64,000 nt of DNA from Solenopsis invicta (lineage: Eukaryota; Arthropoda; Insecta; Hymenoptera; Formicidae), in contig NC_052668.1 in assembly GCF_016802725.1 (NCBI RefSeq), positions 6,988,501-7,052,500 of the forward strand, written 5' to 3'. This document shows, piece by piece, positions 1-11,969 of the stretch. Position 1 is the first letter of the stretch. Each line of letters begins with the position of its first letter. A program made the translations under genes and the position numbers. The notes beneath the pieces were generated by a model, which worked only from the letters and a program-made list of their open reading frames with translations, was not told the origin of the DNA and searched no databases.

Positions 1-296
1 TTAATATTTGCCATAGTTAACGAAATAAAAATTAATAAAGTCTGCGAATAAGCGCGTATCACCGCGCGCAAGGTACCGACCGCGTCGCCGAGACGTAGGC
101 AGCCGCGGCTGTAGGCGCGGCGCTGTGCGGTGAGGAGGGAAAAACAGCTACTGCTTTTCCTTCCTCACCGCACAGCGCCGCGCCTACAGCCGCGGCTGCC
201 TACGTCTCGGCGACGGCGGGCGGTCCTTGCGCGCGGTGATACGCGCTTATTCGCAGACTTTATTAATTTTTTTTCGTTAACTATGGCAAATATTAA
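1..296. mobile_element. Foldback MITE, cut by the window start
   Basis: A near-perfect palindrome centred near 148. The first 140 bases pair with 157-296, for example TTAATATTTGCCATAG at 1-16 with its complement at 281-296. The arms are GC-rich near the centre and AT-rich outside. No coding capacity; the frames read across it are mirror images of each other. The true left end lies outside the window. Confidence 0.8.
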
Positions 297-376
297 AAAT
301 GGTAAAGGACTTTTCTGCTCAGTTTTACTTGATCTATCAATCCACGAAACCACGGGCGATCGTTACCTGACACCCT

Positions 377-395
377 GTATATACATATGCATATG

Positions 396-462
<67 letters not shown>

Positions 463-487
463 CATATATTACATATATTACATATAT
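377..487. repeat. ATACATATGC/TA microsatellite
   Basis: Runs of ATACATATGCAT, then pure TA, then TTACATATA units. Low-complexity DNA abutting the next MITE; open frames across it encode only Tyr-Ile runs. Confidence 0.9.
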
Positions 488-1021
488 TAGTAGGAAAATC
501 TCGATAGGACAACATTTATTTATATATTATACGATAATAAAATTTTGCAGAACAATTTTAATCAGCAATTATGTAGGTACATTTAGAAAAATGATGTAGA
601 AACTAGTATTGACTTCTTATAAAATATTGATAATTGTTCAATTAATTTCAAAATAGTATTTCGTAAAACTATAACGATATGCGAATCATCTCAGTGATGT
701 ATTTGCAAAATTAAATTTGGAAAGAGATAATTAGGAAAGATATTTTTAGCTGTGCTAAAACCTTTATAAAAGAATTAATCCAAATAAATGTTTACAAAAA
801 TGCACAATTCTTTTTAAATTATGATGTAGAAATATTGCTGTATGAAATATTACATAAATGTTTTAAAATTACATCAGCAGTTATCAATGTTTTACAACAG
901 GTAAATATTTCTACATCTATTTTTCTACATGTACTTATATAATTGCTGATTAAAATTTTTACGTAAGATTTTATCGTCATGCAATTTAATAAATGTTGTC
1001 CTATCGAGATTTTCCTACTAA
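487..1021. mobile_element. MITE with perfect 34-bp terminal inverted repeats
   Basis: Positions 487-520 are the exact reverse complement of 988-1021 (outer end TTAGTAGGAAAATCTCGATA). Weaker inverted similarity continues inward (521-580 against 930-987). No protein. A further copy of the outer motif, AGTAGGAAA, lies at about 1098 beyond a TA repeat at 1049-1097, so the element sits in a TA-rich cluster. The family is not assigned; a TA target is plausible but cannot be proved in TA-repeat DNA. Confidence 0.8.
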
Positions 1022-1048
1022 CTTATATGTATAAATAATTGTACGTGT

Positions 1049-1049
1049 A

Positions 1050-1097
<48 letters not shown>
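1049..1097. repeat. (TA)n microsatellite
   Basis: Pure TA tract with one short interruption. 1098-1670 then holds purine-rich and mixed sequence with no gene I can support. Confidence 0.9.
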
Positions 1098-1100
<3 letters not shown>

Positions 1101-2707
1101 TAGGAAACGTATATACATATAGTAATACGTCGCGCGCGCGCACGTCGCAAACTCGGCTCTGCAACACGAAAATCGGAATTCGTAGCCGAAAGCAAAGCTA
1201 TGCCTGTTATAAGAAAAAAAGAGAATGCTCGAGACAGAAGAGGATAGATCGAGAAGGAGAGACTCCTCAAAAAAGAAGGAGACAGGAAGAGCTTCTCAGG
1301 CCCCATTCGTCACCTTGGCTATTCTCCGCCGGAGAATGTACAAAAGACTCGAACATACGCGCTCGCACCCGTCACCGCGTTGTCCTTATTTTGATAAGGA
1401 GAATGAAAGGATAGTTAGTTTAATAAGTCGTGCTTAGTGATTCGCAATTAGTCACAATATTTTATTTATCGCCGAATTTACAGTAACAGTTTGAATGCTC
1501 GTGCGAGCGAATACTCTACGGTTCAAGATGCGGTGTGCCAACCGGCGCGCGCTCCGGCGAAGTTATCGCGACGTTGCCACATAGCGCGTTGGCCATGCGA
1601 CGAAAATTTTGCAAAATTTCGCTAACGAGAGGAACTCAGTAGTCCCTGGTCACCGATTTCATAAAATGTAATAGGATTGTAATTTTTATTTATACATTAC
1701 TACAGTAGAATTTAGACATTTTTAAGAAAATGATAAAATACTTGTAGCACGTTTAGTACCGTTATGGAAGAAAACTTGTCAAGTTGGCCATATAGCTCTA
1801 TGATAAAATACGTGGATAGTATGTTGAAGGTTTCAGGTTCGATCTCTTAAGACAATTTTTTTTTGTACATTTAGTATTGAAAAAAATAAAAAAATTAAAA
1901 ATGCTTTTTTTTATTAATTAAATTGAAATTGGACACAGAACATATATAAAAATTGTAACACTTCTTTTGACGTTCAAACACTCATTGTAAATTTTCATGG
2001 CAAATACATCTTTCGTGCTCTTTAAATTTTAATTCGATTGGTAATAAAAGAGCATTTTTAAATTTTCTAATATTTTTTCATAATGACTTACTTAGTGTTA
2101 AATAATTAAAAATAGTTTAAAAAATACATGTAACAATTTTAAAAAATCCCACTAACTTTTATATAATTCTACGTACATTATAAATAATTATATGTACGTA
2201 TGTATTGTAAAAAATAATTTTTTTTTGCAATATTTACAATATCTGTGATTTCATTTGTCACATCTCTCACAAATTTATATATATATGAACAATTGTAAAA
2301 AACATTATTTTTGATACATCCGTAAATACAATCATTTATAATGTATGTAGAATTATATAAAAGTTAGTAGGATTTTTTTAAATTGTTATGTATATTTTTT
2401 AAACTATTTTTAATTATTTTACACTAAGTTTGTCATTAAAAAAAATATTAGGAAATTAAAAAATGCTTTTCTATTATCAATCAAATTAAAATTTTTCAAA
2501 AATACGAAAAATGTATTTGCCATGAAAATTAACAATGAGTGTTTAAAAGTCAAAATAAGTGTTACAATTTTTACATATGTTTTGTGTCCAATTTTAATTT
2601 AATTAATAATAGAACAGCATTTTTTAATTTCTTTATTTTTTTCAATACTAGATTTACAAAAAAAACAATTGTCCTGAGGGATCAAACCTGAAAACTTTCA
2701 GCGTAAA

Positions 2708-3780
2708 AGGCGCAAGTTCACGCAGCGAATAAAAGCTGGCGTTTTACCCCCTCTCCATCAATTTGGCAAATCCAGCAAATAAACGCTCAAAGTTCGACAC
2801 AGTTCAACTTTTAGCGACTAAACGCTGGCGTTTACCCCTTCTCCATCAATTTTCATCAATTTGGCAAATTTAGAAGATAAACGTTCAAAGTTCGACACAG
2901 TCCAACTTTTAGCAAAACGACGCTGAAATTTAAATATTACATTTCAAATTAATTACCTTCCAAAAGTAAATATATAAGAAAAAAATTATGACTGAAAGGT
3001 TAAATCAATCGACATCATCTGAAAATACAAACAAATTTAATATAATTATATACATATAGTAAGCATACTTTCAGGCTAGGTTGCTTTTTGTTTTTTATTT
3101 ATTTATGTTAGATAGCTTTACTTGTTATATTGTGTTAATAACTGTGTGTTTTTATATTGTAGGAAATTCTGTTATACTTCTGTTATACCCTCATATACTT
3201 GTGGTGTGTGCAAAACAATTGTTTGTACCATACAAGAAAGTGAAGAAATAAATCGGCACTCTTGTATGGAGGGATATAATGAATGTTACATAGATAAAAA
3301 TTCATATTATTTTTATCCTAAAAGCGGTAAATACATTAGTAACAATTTTGGCCCGATGCAAAAAAGAAACTGTGCTCATTACGATTTACAAAAATCGGAG
3401 CTACCAAAAACTTTTTTTTAAATCTATTTCTTTTTCTTTTTTTAACAAATACATTGCAGCAATTGCAGCAGCTATACGTCGTCTTCTAATTTCAGCTATA
3501 ACCGCCACTGTGTGTTTATAATATTTTACAAACTCGATATATTGATTATAATATTCCAACTCTATTTTTGCGGTTATGTCAGATTATGTACTTAGCAATT
3601 GCCTCTTTTAACGCTGCTTTGCGATGCGGTGGAGTTGGGTGGAATAAGGGTAAAACGCCAGCTTTTATTCGCTACATGAAAAGGATAGAGGCGATAGCGT
3701 TTAGCTTTTTAACGCTGCTTTGCGTTGCGATTGAGTGGGGGTAAAACGCCAGCTTTTACTCGCTGCGTGAAATTGCACCT
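2708..3780. mobile_element. Nested DNA transposon, Harbinger-like by target site
   Basis: Terminal inverted repeats of about 44 bp: AAGGCGCAAGTTCACGCAGC at the left and its near-complement ending GCACCTT at 3780. They lie inside the right arm of the foldback at 1671-3925, so this insertion is younger. The flanks read GCGTAA and TAAGCC, consistent with a 3-bp TAA duplication of PIF/Harbinger type, though the exact edge is ambiguous by one base. Just inside the left end a unit of about 115 bp with TTCGACACAGT is tandemly duplicated (about 2730-2925). It carries one short open frame. Confidence 0.6.
3122..3421 (+). CDS. Short zinc-finger-like ORF inside the nested element
   Basis: 99 codons, inside the 2708-3780 element. 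The middle holds a C-x2-C pair (YTCGVC, about residues 26-31) followed by a HSC pair near residues 46-48, so a small zinc-binding fold is possible. It ends in an aromatic-rich stretch. I do not recognise the protein. A plausible reading is an accessory DNA-binding ORF of a Harbinger-like element, but no catalytic triad is present, so it would not be autonomous. It may simply be a remnant. Confidence 0.35.
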   Translation: MLYCVNNCVFLYCRKFCYTSVIPSYTCGVCKTIVCTIQESEEINRHSCMEGYNECYIDKNSYYFYPKSGKYISNNFGPMQKRNCAHYDLQKSELPKTFF

Positions 3781-4140
3781 TAAGCCACGCATTTTACTAT
3801 AGAGCTACATGCCCAACTTGACACGTCTTCTTTCGTAACGGTACTATAGGTGCTAAAAATATTTTACTATTTTCTCAAGAATGTCTGAATTGTACTACAG
3901 TTTGTATGAAAATTACAATCCTACTGCCGCAACGCGCGAGCGTGTACTGCCACTCTAGTAGTATGGCATCTGATGGCATCTTTGCGCTGTGCTTCATGCC
4001 GTTTGTCGCGGGTAAAATTCTTTTTACACGTACGTCTGAGTCTTCGTGAATAACCCGCAGTGAAATAAACGTTCAGACAATGAAGTTGTTATCGTTGCGG
4101 CTTGTGAGTTAAGATAATTTACTCCGCACGTACTCCTGCG

Positions 4141-4144
4141 CATC

Positions 4145-4215
<71 letters not shown>

Positions 4216-4375
4216 TCCCTCTCCCTCTCCCCTCTCCCTCTCCCTCTCCCTCTCCCTCTCCCTCTCCCTCTCCCTCTCCCTCTCCCTCTCCCTCTCCCTC
4301 TCCCTCTCCCTCTCCCTCTCCCTCTCCCTCTCCCTCTCCCTCTCCCTCTCCCTCTCCCTCTCCCTCTCCCTCTCC

Positions 4376-4422
<47 letters not shown>

Positions 4423-4437
4423 GTCTGTCTATCTCTG
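4141..4437. repeat. CT microsatellite with a CCCTCT minisatellite core
   Basis: (CT)n at 4147-4212, about 27 copies of a CCCTCT hexamer to about 4380, then (CT)n and a short CTGT run. The long minus-strand frames across it (Arg/Glu/Gly repeats) are composition artefacts. Confidence 0.95.
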
Positions 4438-4589
4438 TCTCTTTCCTGTCTTTCTTGTTTCTTTCGCGTCTCCATCGTGACGCGTTGTCACTCATGGTCA
4501 CTCACATTCACCGTATTGTTCCCGCGCAATAGTTTGAGGTTATAATGTAGAGGCAGTAGTCAGTTCATACCACAATAGTGGGCGACCAC

Positions 4590-4631
4590 GACAACCGTAG
4601 CGGTAGCGGTAGCGGCGGCGGCGGCGGCGAC

Positions 4632-4665
<34 letters not shown>

Positions 4666-4682
4666 TCGTCGTCGTCGTCGTT
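4590..4682. repeat. Compound trinucleotide repeat (GGC, CAG, CGT)
   Basis: Consecutive blocks GGTAGC, GGC, CAG (about 11 units) and TCG/CGT. It could be part of a 5' UTR or exon, but no convincing frame connects to either side. Confidence 0.9.
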
Positions 4683-4865
4683 AGTGCTGGTGATAATAGC
4701 TAGTGAACGACTACGACAACGGTAGCGGCAGCGGAGGACAACAAGAAGCCGCCGTATCGTCTGCGAAGACGAACTACGTTATGTAAGAAACCTATAATGA
4801 GATATCAAAAGGTTTCTTTCTCCATAGACCAGTAAACCGTTCTAATTATAATTACATTTGTAATT

Positions 4866-5107
4866 ACTGCCAGAGGTGCTTTGTGAGCTGGTTTGTTATA
4901 ACAAAATGCCACAGCTGTAAATCGTGCTGTGGATAGTTATAACCAAATGTCAGATGCATTTATTGTGTGCTGACTTTCTAATTTTTTGCCAGGGGCATTT
5001 ATCGTGTACTGACTTGTTATAACAAAATGCTACAGCTGTACTTTATGCTGTAAATAGTTATAACCAAATATCGGAAGCGTTTGAACTAGCTAATTATGAC
5101 ATAATAC
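4866..5107. repeat. Two tandem copies of a ~121-bp unit
   Basis: TTGTTATAACAAAATGC recurs with 121-base spacing (4893 and 5014), and the flanking CACAGCTGTA and AGTTATAACCAAAT motifs recur at the same spacing. Diverged, no coding content. Confidence 0.7.
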
Positions 5108-5377
5108 TATAAGTGTTTATCATACGCATATAATTTTTATAAAACGCTGTACTTTATTGTACTTCTTCTCTTCTCTGTTTGTTATGTAACAAAAAAAATA
5201 GAGTATCTGTCTAATAGAGCTCATGTGAAAATAGAAGAGAAACGACGCTTATATGATAAATGTCGATAAAAATGTTGGTATTATCGATATTTATTATTTT
5301 TAGTTCTGCAGAGGTCCGCAGATGTCGCATTTAGTTCCACGGAGGGCCGCAGATATCGCAGGACCATTAGAGTCTAT

Positions 5378-5971
5378 AAAGTCACTAGATTAATAAAGTA
5401 CCGCAATTCATAAGACTCAATGTATAAGGATTTGGAGCCAAAATGGCGTCGGAAAGTGTAAAGAGTGCACACTTTCTTAATGTATGTATCTACACATTAA
5501 GTGCAATTATTTACCGTGAGATGCGCTAGATCTGTTGTGTTATTGTTGTACTTTGAGAAATTAAACGTTTAAAAACATGCCTAATTTTGAATAAATTAAA
5601 ACCTTTAGACTGTATTGAAGTGTTTTTAAATAATTGTCGTACAGACTTTGTGCCATCATGCCACAATATTGTTGTTAAACTTATCAAAACATTTATTATA
5701 GGATGCATCCATTTTACCTTAAAAAATATATATTAACACATATAGAATACGCATATATAATATTAACGCATATTGAACACATACAGTAGTAAAAGCGTTG
5801 CAATAAAGTCATATGTGAATAAGAATCATTGTAAATAAAATTAATTTATATAGTTTATGATTTTCTTTCTTATTTAAATACATTTATACACATATGCACG
5901 TTTTAAATGTGCCGCATGTTGGAGCCAAAATGGCGGAATGATTGCGGTACTTTATAAATCTAGTGACTTTA
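5378..5971. mobile_element. MITE with ~30-bp terminal inverted repeats
   Basis: AAAGTCACTAGATTAATAAA at 5378 and onward to GTACCGCAAT is mirrored, with one mismatch, at 5941-5971. A direct repeat GGAGCCAAAATGGCG occurs just inside each end (5431 and 5920). The 60-codon minus-strand frame inside (5526-5708) resembles nothing I know. Confidence 0.7.
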
Positions 5972-5985
5972 AGAGTCTAGACTGA

Positions 5986-7005
5986 CCTCGATTGAGTTCG
6001 CCAGTCATTTTAGCATCTCCTTAAGGCATTTAAGAGGTAATCCTTATTGTAAACATGACTTTTTTAATCAAAATAATACCTTTTATATAGAGGAGAATGG
6101 AGTAATATGTCACCCATTTTAGTGAATAACTTTGTTTATAATCAATATTTTATATTAAAACTTAAACAATTATATTTGTCAAAGTATTGTTTAACAGATT
6201 CTAAACTTGAAGTAATGAAATATTTATTACTTAGAACGTGATTTATAAAAATATGACGCATTGCATAATCGATAGAAGAAAACAAGTGGTGATAATATAG
6301 CTAGTCCAAAAATATTTTTTTTAAAATCAGTTTAGTTTAAAAAAAAGTATTTTATTAAAAAATTATATATTTTTAGACAGAATCGAAAACAATAACTTTC
6401 GAGGTAACAATAAGAAACGTTGTTATGATTAACAATACGACCTTGTGAAAAATCGTTAACGGAGTCTCGGAGTTCAGTCAATCACGATCTGTCAACGAGT
6501 TCGTTTGTTTTCTCTCTCTTCGAAATAAACATCAATTTCGTTAAAGAAAGATAGTCTTCCAAAATTCTTAACAAAAATCTTTTTTTAAAAAAGTATCGTA
6601 CATATCTATCTTATATTAAAAACAAGTTTTTAAATTAAGCTATTCCAAAAAAAGATTAGATTGTCAGATACAATTAGTCAGGTATTTCATTAGACATAAG
6701 AAAACACAACAGTATTTTCCTCTAAACCCACGTAAAATCTAAACTTTTTTAAAACATGTATATTAAGACTGGTCATTAGATTAGACTAATTCATTAGATC
6801 AATTAGCAAAATGTTCGCTTTCTTATTATTGTACATATTTTTAATTAGATATTAATTATTCAAATTAAATTATAAATATAATATAAAATCGCAACTGATG
6901 ATATTTAGACTACGGATGCCAGCGATGCTGCCATTATACGTAGCCTGACGTAGCCATGTCAATGACTGAAACAGTGTGAGAAGATTAGGGAACGATCTGT
7001 TTCAC
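5986..7005. other. Intergenic, no feature seen
   Basis: AT-rich unique-looking sequence. The patch at 6440-6545 is less AT-rich and ends in an AATAAA-like motif, but nothing identifies it. Confidence 0.4.
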
Positions 7006-7322
7006 CCATTGAACTATACTCATACTGGAATGGGCACTGCCATATTACGTCCATAAGCAGAAAACGTGATAGAAATAGCATGATGCGAAGGGCCACCTCT
7101 CTTTTTCTAAGTGTTCTGTGCGCATGCGTTAGTATTCACCTTACATTCCTACGCAAAAGTTAATTTTCTTCTTCGTTTCCACGTATCTATCCTCGTATGC
7201 CGGTACTGCAAAACTTTCTAACGTGACTGTACTGACAAAGAGAGGTGGGCATTTGAAATGGCTCTCTCTCATCACGTTTTCTGGCGGCTAGTGCTTATTC
7301 CAGTATGAGTATAGTTCAATGG
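7006..7322. mobile_element. MITE, ~35-bp terminal inverted repeats
   Basis: CCATTGAACTATACTCATAC at 7006 is the complement of the sequence ending at 7322; the paired region continues through TGGAATGGGCACTGCC against GGCGGCTAGTGCTTATTCCA. Interior non-coding. Confidence 0.8.
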
Positions 7323-7861
7323 TTTCATCAGTTTTTTGTGCGCATATGTCAATCACATATAAGCCAATTGTAGGCTGTGGATGTTCTCAACGCATGCACA
7401 CAAGCGACCGGTAAGAGAAAATCGTCCTACAATCTCATCACACTGAAGAACCCAATTAGCGCGGCGTTGAGCACATGCGCGCTACCTCGCTCGTTTTAAT
7501 GACGTCACATGCTCTATTTTAAGTTTTGTTTGGATGATTTTAATAAACGATGTTGTTAACTCGACTCGGATTAAATTTTAAAACTTACTGCACTCAAAGC
7601 GTCTCTCTCTCTCTCCCCCTCTCCCTCTCCCGGTATTGGCTGGTTTTTTTTATATTAAAGTATATATTTTTAATTTTCTATTATTTATAATTTTTTTGAT
7701 TTAAAATTTTCTTGCGTTCAAAGACTTTAGAGATACCTCATGAGAAATATTATTTTATCCCTGTTTAACATTAAATAAAAAACATAAAATGATATTTTTA
7801 ACATATGATAAAAACTCTCGAAACAAAAATATAAAAATATAATGCGTAGGGCTAATGGGGA

Positions 7862-7996
7862 GGGTTCCGATAGCGCACATTCCGATAGCCCACCAACCAA
7901 TCATTTTGACTTATCTAACCCAACCTACGGAAAATCTCTAGGCATCTGCCATTGTGAGTGGTTTGTGTGCTATCGGGATGTGCGCTATCGGGACCC
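7862..7996. mobile_element. Hairpin mini-element A (shared-core family)
   Basis: Left stem 7862-7904 (CCGATAGCGCACATTCCGAT, then the ACCAACCAATCA core edge) pairs with 7957-7996. The loop carries the core TAACCCAACC..ACGG..CTCTAGGCA. The same core recurs at 19.9, 21.6, 23.4 and 63.0 kb with other stems. Confidence 0.7.
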
Positions 7997-8737
7997 GCCG
8001 GGACTAATGAGAGTGCAGCGCGGTTGATTTTGCGCGGAAATGAATAGTCATTTATAGACTGACAATCATTTAATCAATCGATATTAATCTTTGAACGTTT
8101 CAACTCTCTTTGGAGTTATCATCAGCAAAAAATTTGAATACATAAATCAGAAATTCATAAACAATCTTATCCTCTTAACGAATCAGTGCTCCAGTTATCG
8201 CTGATTTCATGTGGTTGTCACTACCGGTTTGCCGATTCCGAAAATTATTTTAACGTGATATGGGAGAAGTTTTTATCACCCTATAGTTGATGTTACGTAA
8301 TAGTAACTTTAAAGAGTTGTAGATTTGAGTGACTTACCATTAAAAATCGACGACGACTCGCAAAGCCATGGATAAAGCATTTGACAATAGTAGTTATCAA
8401 ACGGAATTAAGGAAGGCCGCAGTTAATACAAGATATTTCCAATCAAGCGGTTCCCCATCAATGGTCATTTAGCGTACATAAAGTAGGTCGGAGATACATT
8501 GATTCAATAAGATATAGACAAGCAACTCAAAATAAATATAAGTCATGGAGAATATAAACATAAGTACGTGATTTTGCCGTGAAGAAATGTGTCCGTTGAT
8601 AGAGTTGGTCAAAAAGGATTGAGTAAATAAATTAATATATAATTATTTAAAAAATACTAAAAAGTCGGATTATAAAAATACATAGATAAATTAAATACAT
8701 AAATAATTGAGTAAGTAAACAGACACGTAAAAGATTC

Positions 8738-9100
8738 TTACTCTAAGATCGTAATCTCTTTAACAGAGAAAGATACGCATGATAAATATTCAGTATCCAA
8801 TTGTGAGTTTAAGCCATTCTTTTGCACCTGAATGTGCAACATTTCGGGCACTAGTCGCTTTCCAAGGAAACGTTCAGAATCAAGGATTTTGATGTTCTCC
8901 CATTCAAACTCATGATTAAACTTTATACGGTGTTCAGTAATTACGGAGGGGTTTCTATTGTTCCAATTAATGTTGTTGCAATGTTCTGTTATTCTTGTTT
9001 TCAGTTTCCTGCTTGGCCAACGTATGAAGCATCGCATTCTTTACAAACAATTTTGTATACAACATTTTTTATAGAACGCATTGGGAGAGTATCCTTCTGT
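8738..9100 (-). pseudogene. GIY-YIG endonuclease domain of the Penelope-like element
   Basis: The minus strand reads VVYKIVCKECDASYVGQ at about 9080-9030, the GIY-YIG start box with its preceding Cys pair. After a one-base frameshift it continues as SRKLKTRITEHCNNIN and ends in ILDSERFLGKRLVPEMLHIQ, typical of the C-terminal part of this nuclease in Penelope-like elements. In the family this domain nicks target DNA for integration. The frameshift makes this copy inactive. Confidence 0.8.
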
Positions 9101-9241
9101 CCTTTAATAAACCTGTTTAATTTGTTGCGACTAAAAAAGGCCGATTTTACATTTAGATACTTCGTGATGGATAGAAATTTTTTGGAAATATTGGGAATGT
9201 ATGGTAATAAGAACCACGGAGTTTTTTCTCTTACAGTGGAA

Positions 9242-9891
9242 TTATTTGTGCTCTCTGGCTTTTTGTGTGTGTTTATAAATCAGTGATTTCAACCGGCTGT
9301 TAATAATCTCAAAAATAAACTTTACAAGGTAGTCATTATGTAACAGTATATTAATGATAAGCTCGAGGTTCTTTTTATGGAATTTAGGGTTCGATAATAA
9401 GAATGCTCTGTCAACCATTCCCATAATTGTCCCTTTTTCTGTGACAGTGGGTGTACCGAAAGAAAATTAAGGTATCTACCTAAAAAAGTAGGTTTGTGAT
9501 ACCAGTCAAATTCTAAACATGTGTTCGCCTTGCTAATAGTAACATCTAAGAAGTTGATAGTCTCTTTCCCTATTTCCATTGTGAATTGAAGACGGGAGTA
9601 AAATGAGTTGAAGGTCGATAAGGTAAAATTAAATAAATTCTTCGGGACAGCTTTCACAATATCGTCAACATATTTGAAGTAGAACGGTAAACGTATTTCG
9701 ATTTTTTTCAGGGCCTTGGTCTCCAAATCTTGCATCACTAAATCGGCTATTACAGGGGAGAGAGGAAACCCCATTGGTGTGCCGAATTTTTGTTTATAAA
9801 AGTTATTGTCAAAGGTAAAAAATGTCGAGTTAAGCACTAGTTCTACCGCTCTGTAAAAATTCGTGCTTAGGAATGTTACATTTACTTTCAA
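9242..9891 (-). pseudogene. Reverse transcriptase, catalytic half (Penelope-like)
   Basis: Visible RT motifs: GTPMGFPLSPVIADLVM (motif B region), FKYVDDI (the YVDD active-site box), FLDVTISK and WYHKPTFLGRYLNF, all characteristic of Penelope-like RT. A second frame (9424-9242), ending LIINILLHNDY..FEIINSRLKSL, continues the same domain after a frameshift near 9400. The enzyme would copy RNA to DNA at the target site. Confidence 0.85.
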
Positions 9892-10183
9892 GATATTGCC
9901 ATCTATTTGAGAGACTGTTCAGTGCCAATTCAACTGGGATGTTCGTGAATAGTGATGCAACGTCTAGAGAAATTAAAACGTGATCAGTATCCAACTTTTC
10001 ACCCTTTAGCTTTTCGATTAGCTGGAAACTGTTCTCAACCTTGCTGAAGGCATCTGGAGTATTATCGGATATAATTTTGTGTAGATATGTTGCTAGAGCA
10101 TACATATGTCTGTCAATTGAAGATATTATTATTCTCAGGGGACATCCCGGTTTGTAAATGACATTTTTATTGTTTCTGAACAT
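9830..10183 (-). pseudogene. Reverse transcriptase, N-terminal part (Penelope-like)
   Basis: Contains PLRIIISSIDRHMYALATYL and LISLDVASLFTNIPVELAL, the conserved early RT blocks; the Asp in SLDVASLF is the first catalytic aspartate. It overlaps the next frame by about 60 bases through a frameshift. Nothing upstream continues it, so the element is truncated at its 5' end. Confidence 0.8.
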
Positions 10184-10720
10184 CGCCTTTTAGAGTAACA
10201 ATCGATTTATCGAAGAAATATTTTGATGTAAAAATTTTGTTTAAAACATTGTATTAACAAAATTCTATGTTATTGTTTAACTTTGCATAACTCGAAGTGT
10301 GTACAGCCAAATAAAAATTAAATAATAGACAAAACACTCAAGCATACATATATTCGTGTAATAATATGTTCAAGTTTAAAAACAATGAAGAAATATGTGT
10401 AATTAAGTGCTAAAATATACTTTGAAAAAGTTCAAAAGTGCTCAAAAGTAAAAGTGCCTTATAATTGTTAGTCATTGTGTATAGTCATATTAGCGCAACT
10501 AAAAAACGGTGGGCTACTAATTAAATAATTACATAAACAATTGTTAGGATTTGTTACTTAATAACGGAGACAATAAGGATAGCCATAATGTCGATAGTAG
10601 CCATAATATCCTTTTCTTCTATACGTAATGAAAATTACACTTTAAATAAGAGAAATAAAAGAAAGAAAATTATGATCAACTTGTAGTTTATTAAGTATTC
10701 GTAAACAATTTTTGCATGTA

Positions 10721-11969
10721 TACCAAGTGTACAAGTATGAAATGTGGATTTAAAAAAAAAACACGTTAAATTCGGAAAAATGATAAAAATTAATTTACTC
10801 AAAGTATGCTCCATTGCTAGTTATACATTTTTCCCATCTTTGCGGGTAATTTGTGGATATCAAGCCAGTAAAAATTTTCCCCTTTTGCCGCAAACCATTC
10901 ATTGAGCCATTTTTTCACATCTTTGTACGAACCAAAGCGCTGCTCAGCAAGTGCGTGACCCATCGAAACAAAAAAGTTGTAATCGGAAGGAACCAAGTTT
11001 GGTAAGTAAGCCGCATGGGCTAGCACTTCCCAGCCGAGTGCTTCCAACATGTCGCGAACCGGTTTTGCCGTAGGTGATGGAGCATTGTCATGGAGAAAAA
11101 TGATCTTGTGTTGCCTTTTTCGATATTCTGGTCGTTTCTTGAGTAGCGAACGGTTCAAATCGATCAATTGTTATTGGTAGCGTTTGGTATTAACCGTTTC
11201 AGGCTTTAACAGCTTATAATAGATCACACCCTTCTGGTCTCACTAAACACAGAGCATCGTCTTCCTGCCAAAACGATTCGGTCTTGCGGTTGATGTGGAT
11301 GGTGCGCTCGGGTCTATTTTTTGCCCTTGGGATTTTTAAAATATATTCACTTTTTATTCTCAGTAACGATACGATGCAAAAACGACTTTCTTTTGTATCG
11401 TTCGCGCAAAATTTCACATGTGTTTTCTGCCTCTCGTTCAACTTATGTGGTATCTGCCAACCTTCTAAATCTTTCCTATATCTCGTAGGCGATTGGAAAC
11501 AGCTTATTGACTAACGCTCTGCGAGTTGTTTTTGTGTTTGTGAATCGTCTTCGTCCAACAATGCTTGCAATTCTATATCTTCATATCTTTTTGGTGGTTT
11601 TCCGTGTTCCTTGTCTGCAATATCGAAATCGCCACTTTTAAAACGCCGAAACCATCGTTCACACGTATCTTGCGATGGAGCATGTTCAATATAAGTTTTT
11701 CGAAGTAATCGGTATAATTTAGCAGCAATTTTCTTCAAATAAAAACAAAAAATTAACACTCCGCAAATGCTTTTTATTTGGCACAAATTTCGTCATATTG
11801 AACACAGCAAAACTATACTATGCAAACATTTTTTTCAATTTATCACTTGTGCGCGTTAACTCTTGTTGATGGCACAACAAAATGGCATATACGTTAAATC
11901 TTTATACTACATACTGCATTGGTGCACCATCTGTTGTCTCAAATCCGCATTTCACTTGTACACTATGTA
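10721..11969 (-). mobile_element. Mariner element, inactive
   Basis: The ends are inverted: GTGTACAAGTATGAAATG near 10728 and CATTTCACTTGTACAC near 11950, flanked by TA (10719-10720 and 11968-11969), as mariner duplicates TA. About 1.25 kb, the usual mariner size. The transposase lies on the minus strand in three broken frames. Confidence 0.85.
10817..11786 (-). pseudogene. Mariner transposase, broken
   Basis: The N-terminal helix-turn-helix part (11786-11511) has AAKLYRLLRKTYIEHAPSQD and WFRRFKSGDFDIADKEHGKP, standard mariner. The central part (11441-11214) is frameshifted. The C-terminal part (11167-10817) has HDNAPSPTAKPVRDML and LPNLVPSDYNFF, with 34 residues between the second and third catalytic Asp, i.e. 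D34D. The family TGDEKW box reads TENKK then a stop, so the first catalytic Asp is Asn here. Several independent lesions: not functional. Confidence 0.85.

Larger units (their letters stand above)
1671..3925. mobile_element. Foldback DNA element, interrupted by a second element
   Basis: AGGATTGTAATTTTTATTT at about 1671 is mirrored at about 3906-3925, and the match runs inward to about 1830 on the left and 3781 on the right. A second inverted pair, 1830-2260 against 2265-2690, completes the palindrome. The right arm is therefore split by about 1.07 kb of foreign DNA (2708-3780). Without that insert the element is about 1.18 kb. No coding region of its own. Confidence 0.7.
8034..10200 (-). mobile_element. 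Penelope-like retroelement, 5'-truncated and decayed
   Basis: Minus-strand element with reverse transcriptase followed by a GIY-YIG endonuclease, the domain order that defines Penelope-like elements. Coding pieces run 10183 to 9830, 9891 to 9242 and about 9100 to 8738 across frameshifts. The 3' region (about 8090-8130) carries the tail motif ACGTTTCAACTC..GAGTTATCATC that several other spots in this window echo. No terminal duplication could be defined. Dead copy. Confidence 0.85.

Noticed and set aside
4109..4501. Long minus-strand frames of Glu-Gly and Arg-Gly repeats
   Set aside because: Direct product of the CT/CCCTCT simple repeat; three frames are open because the repeat unit is six bases.
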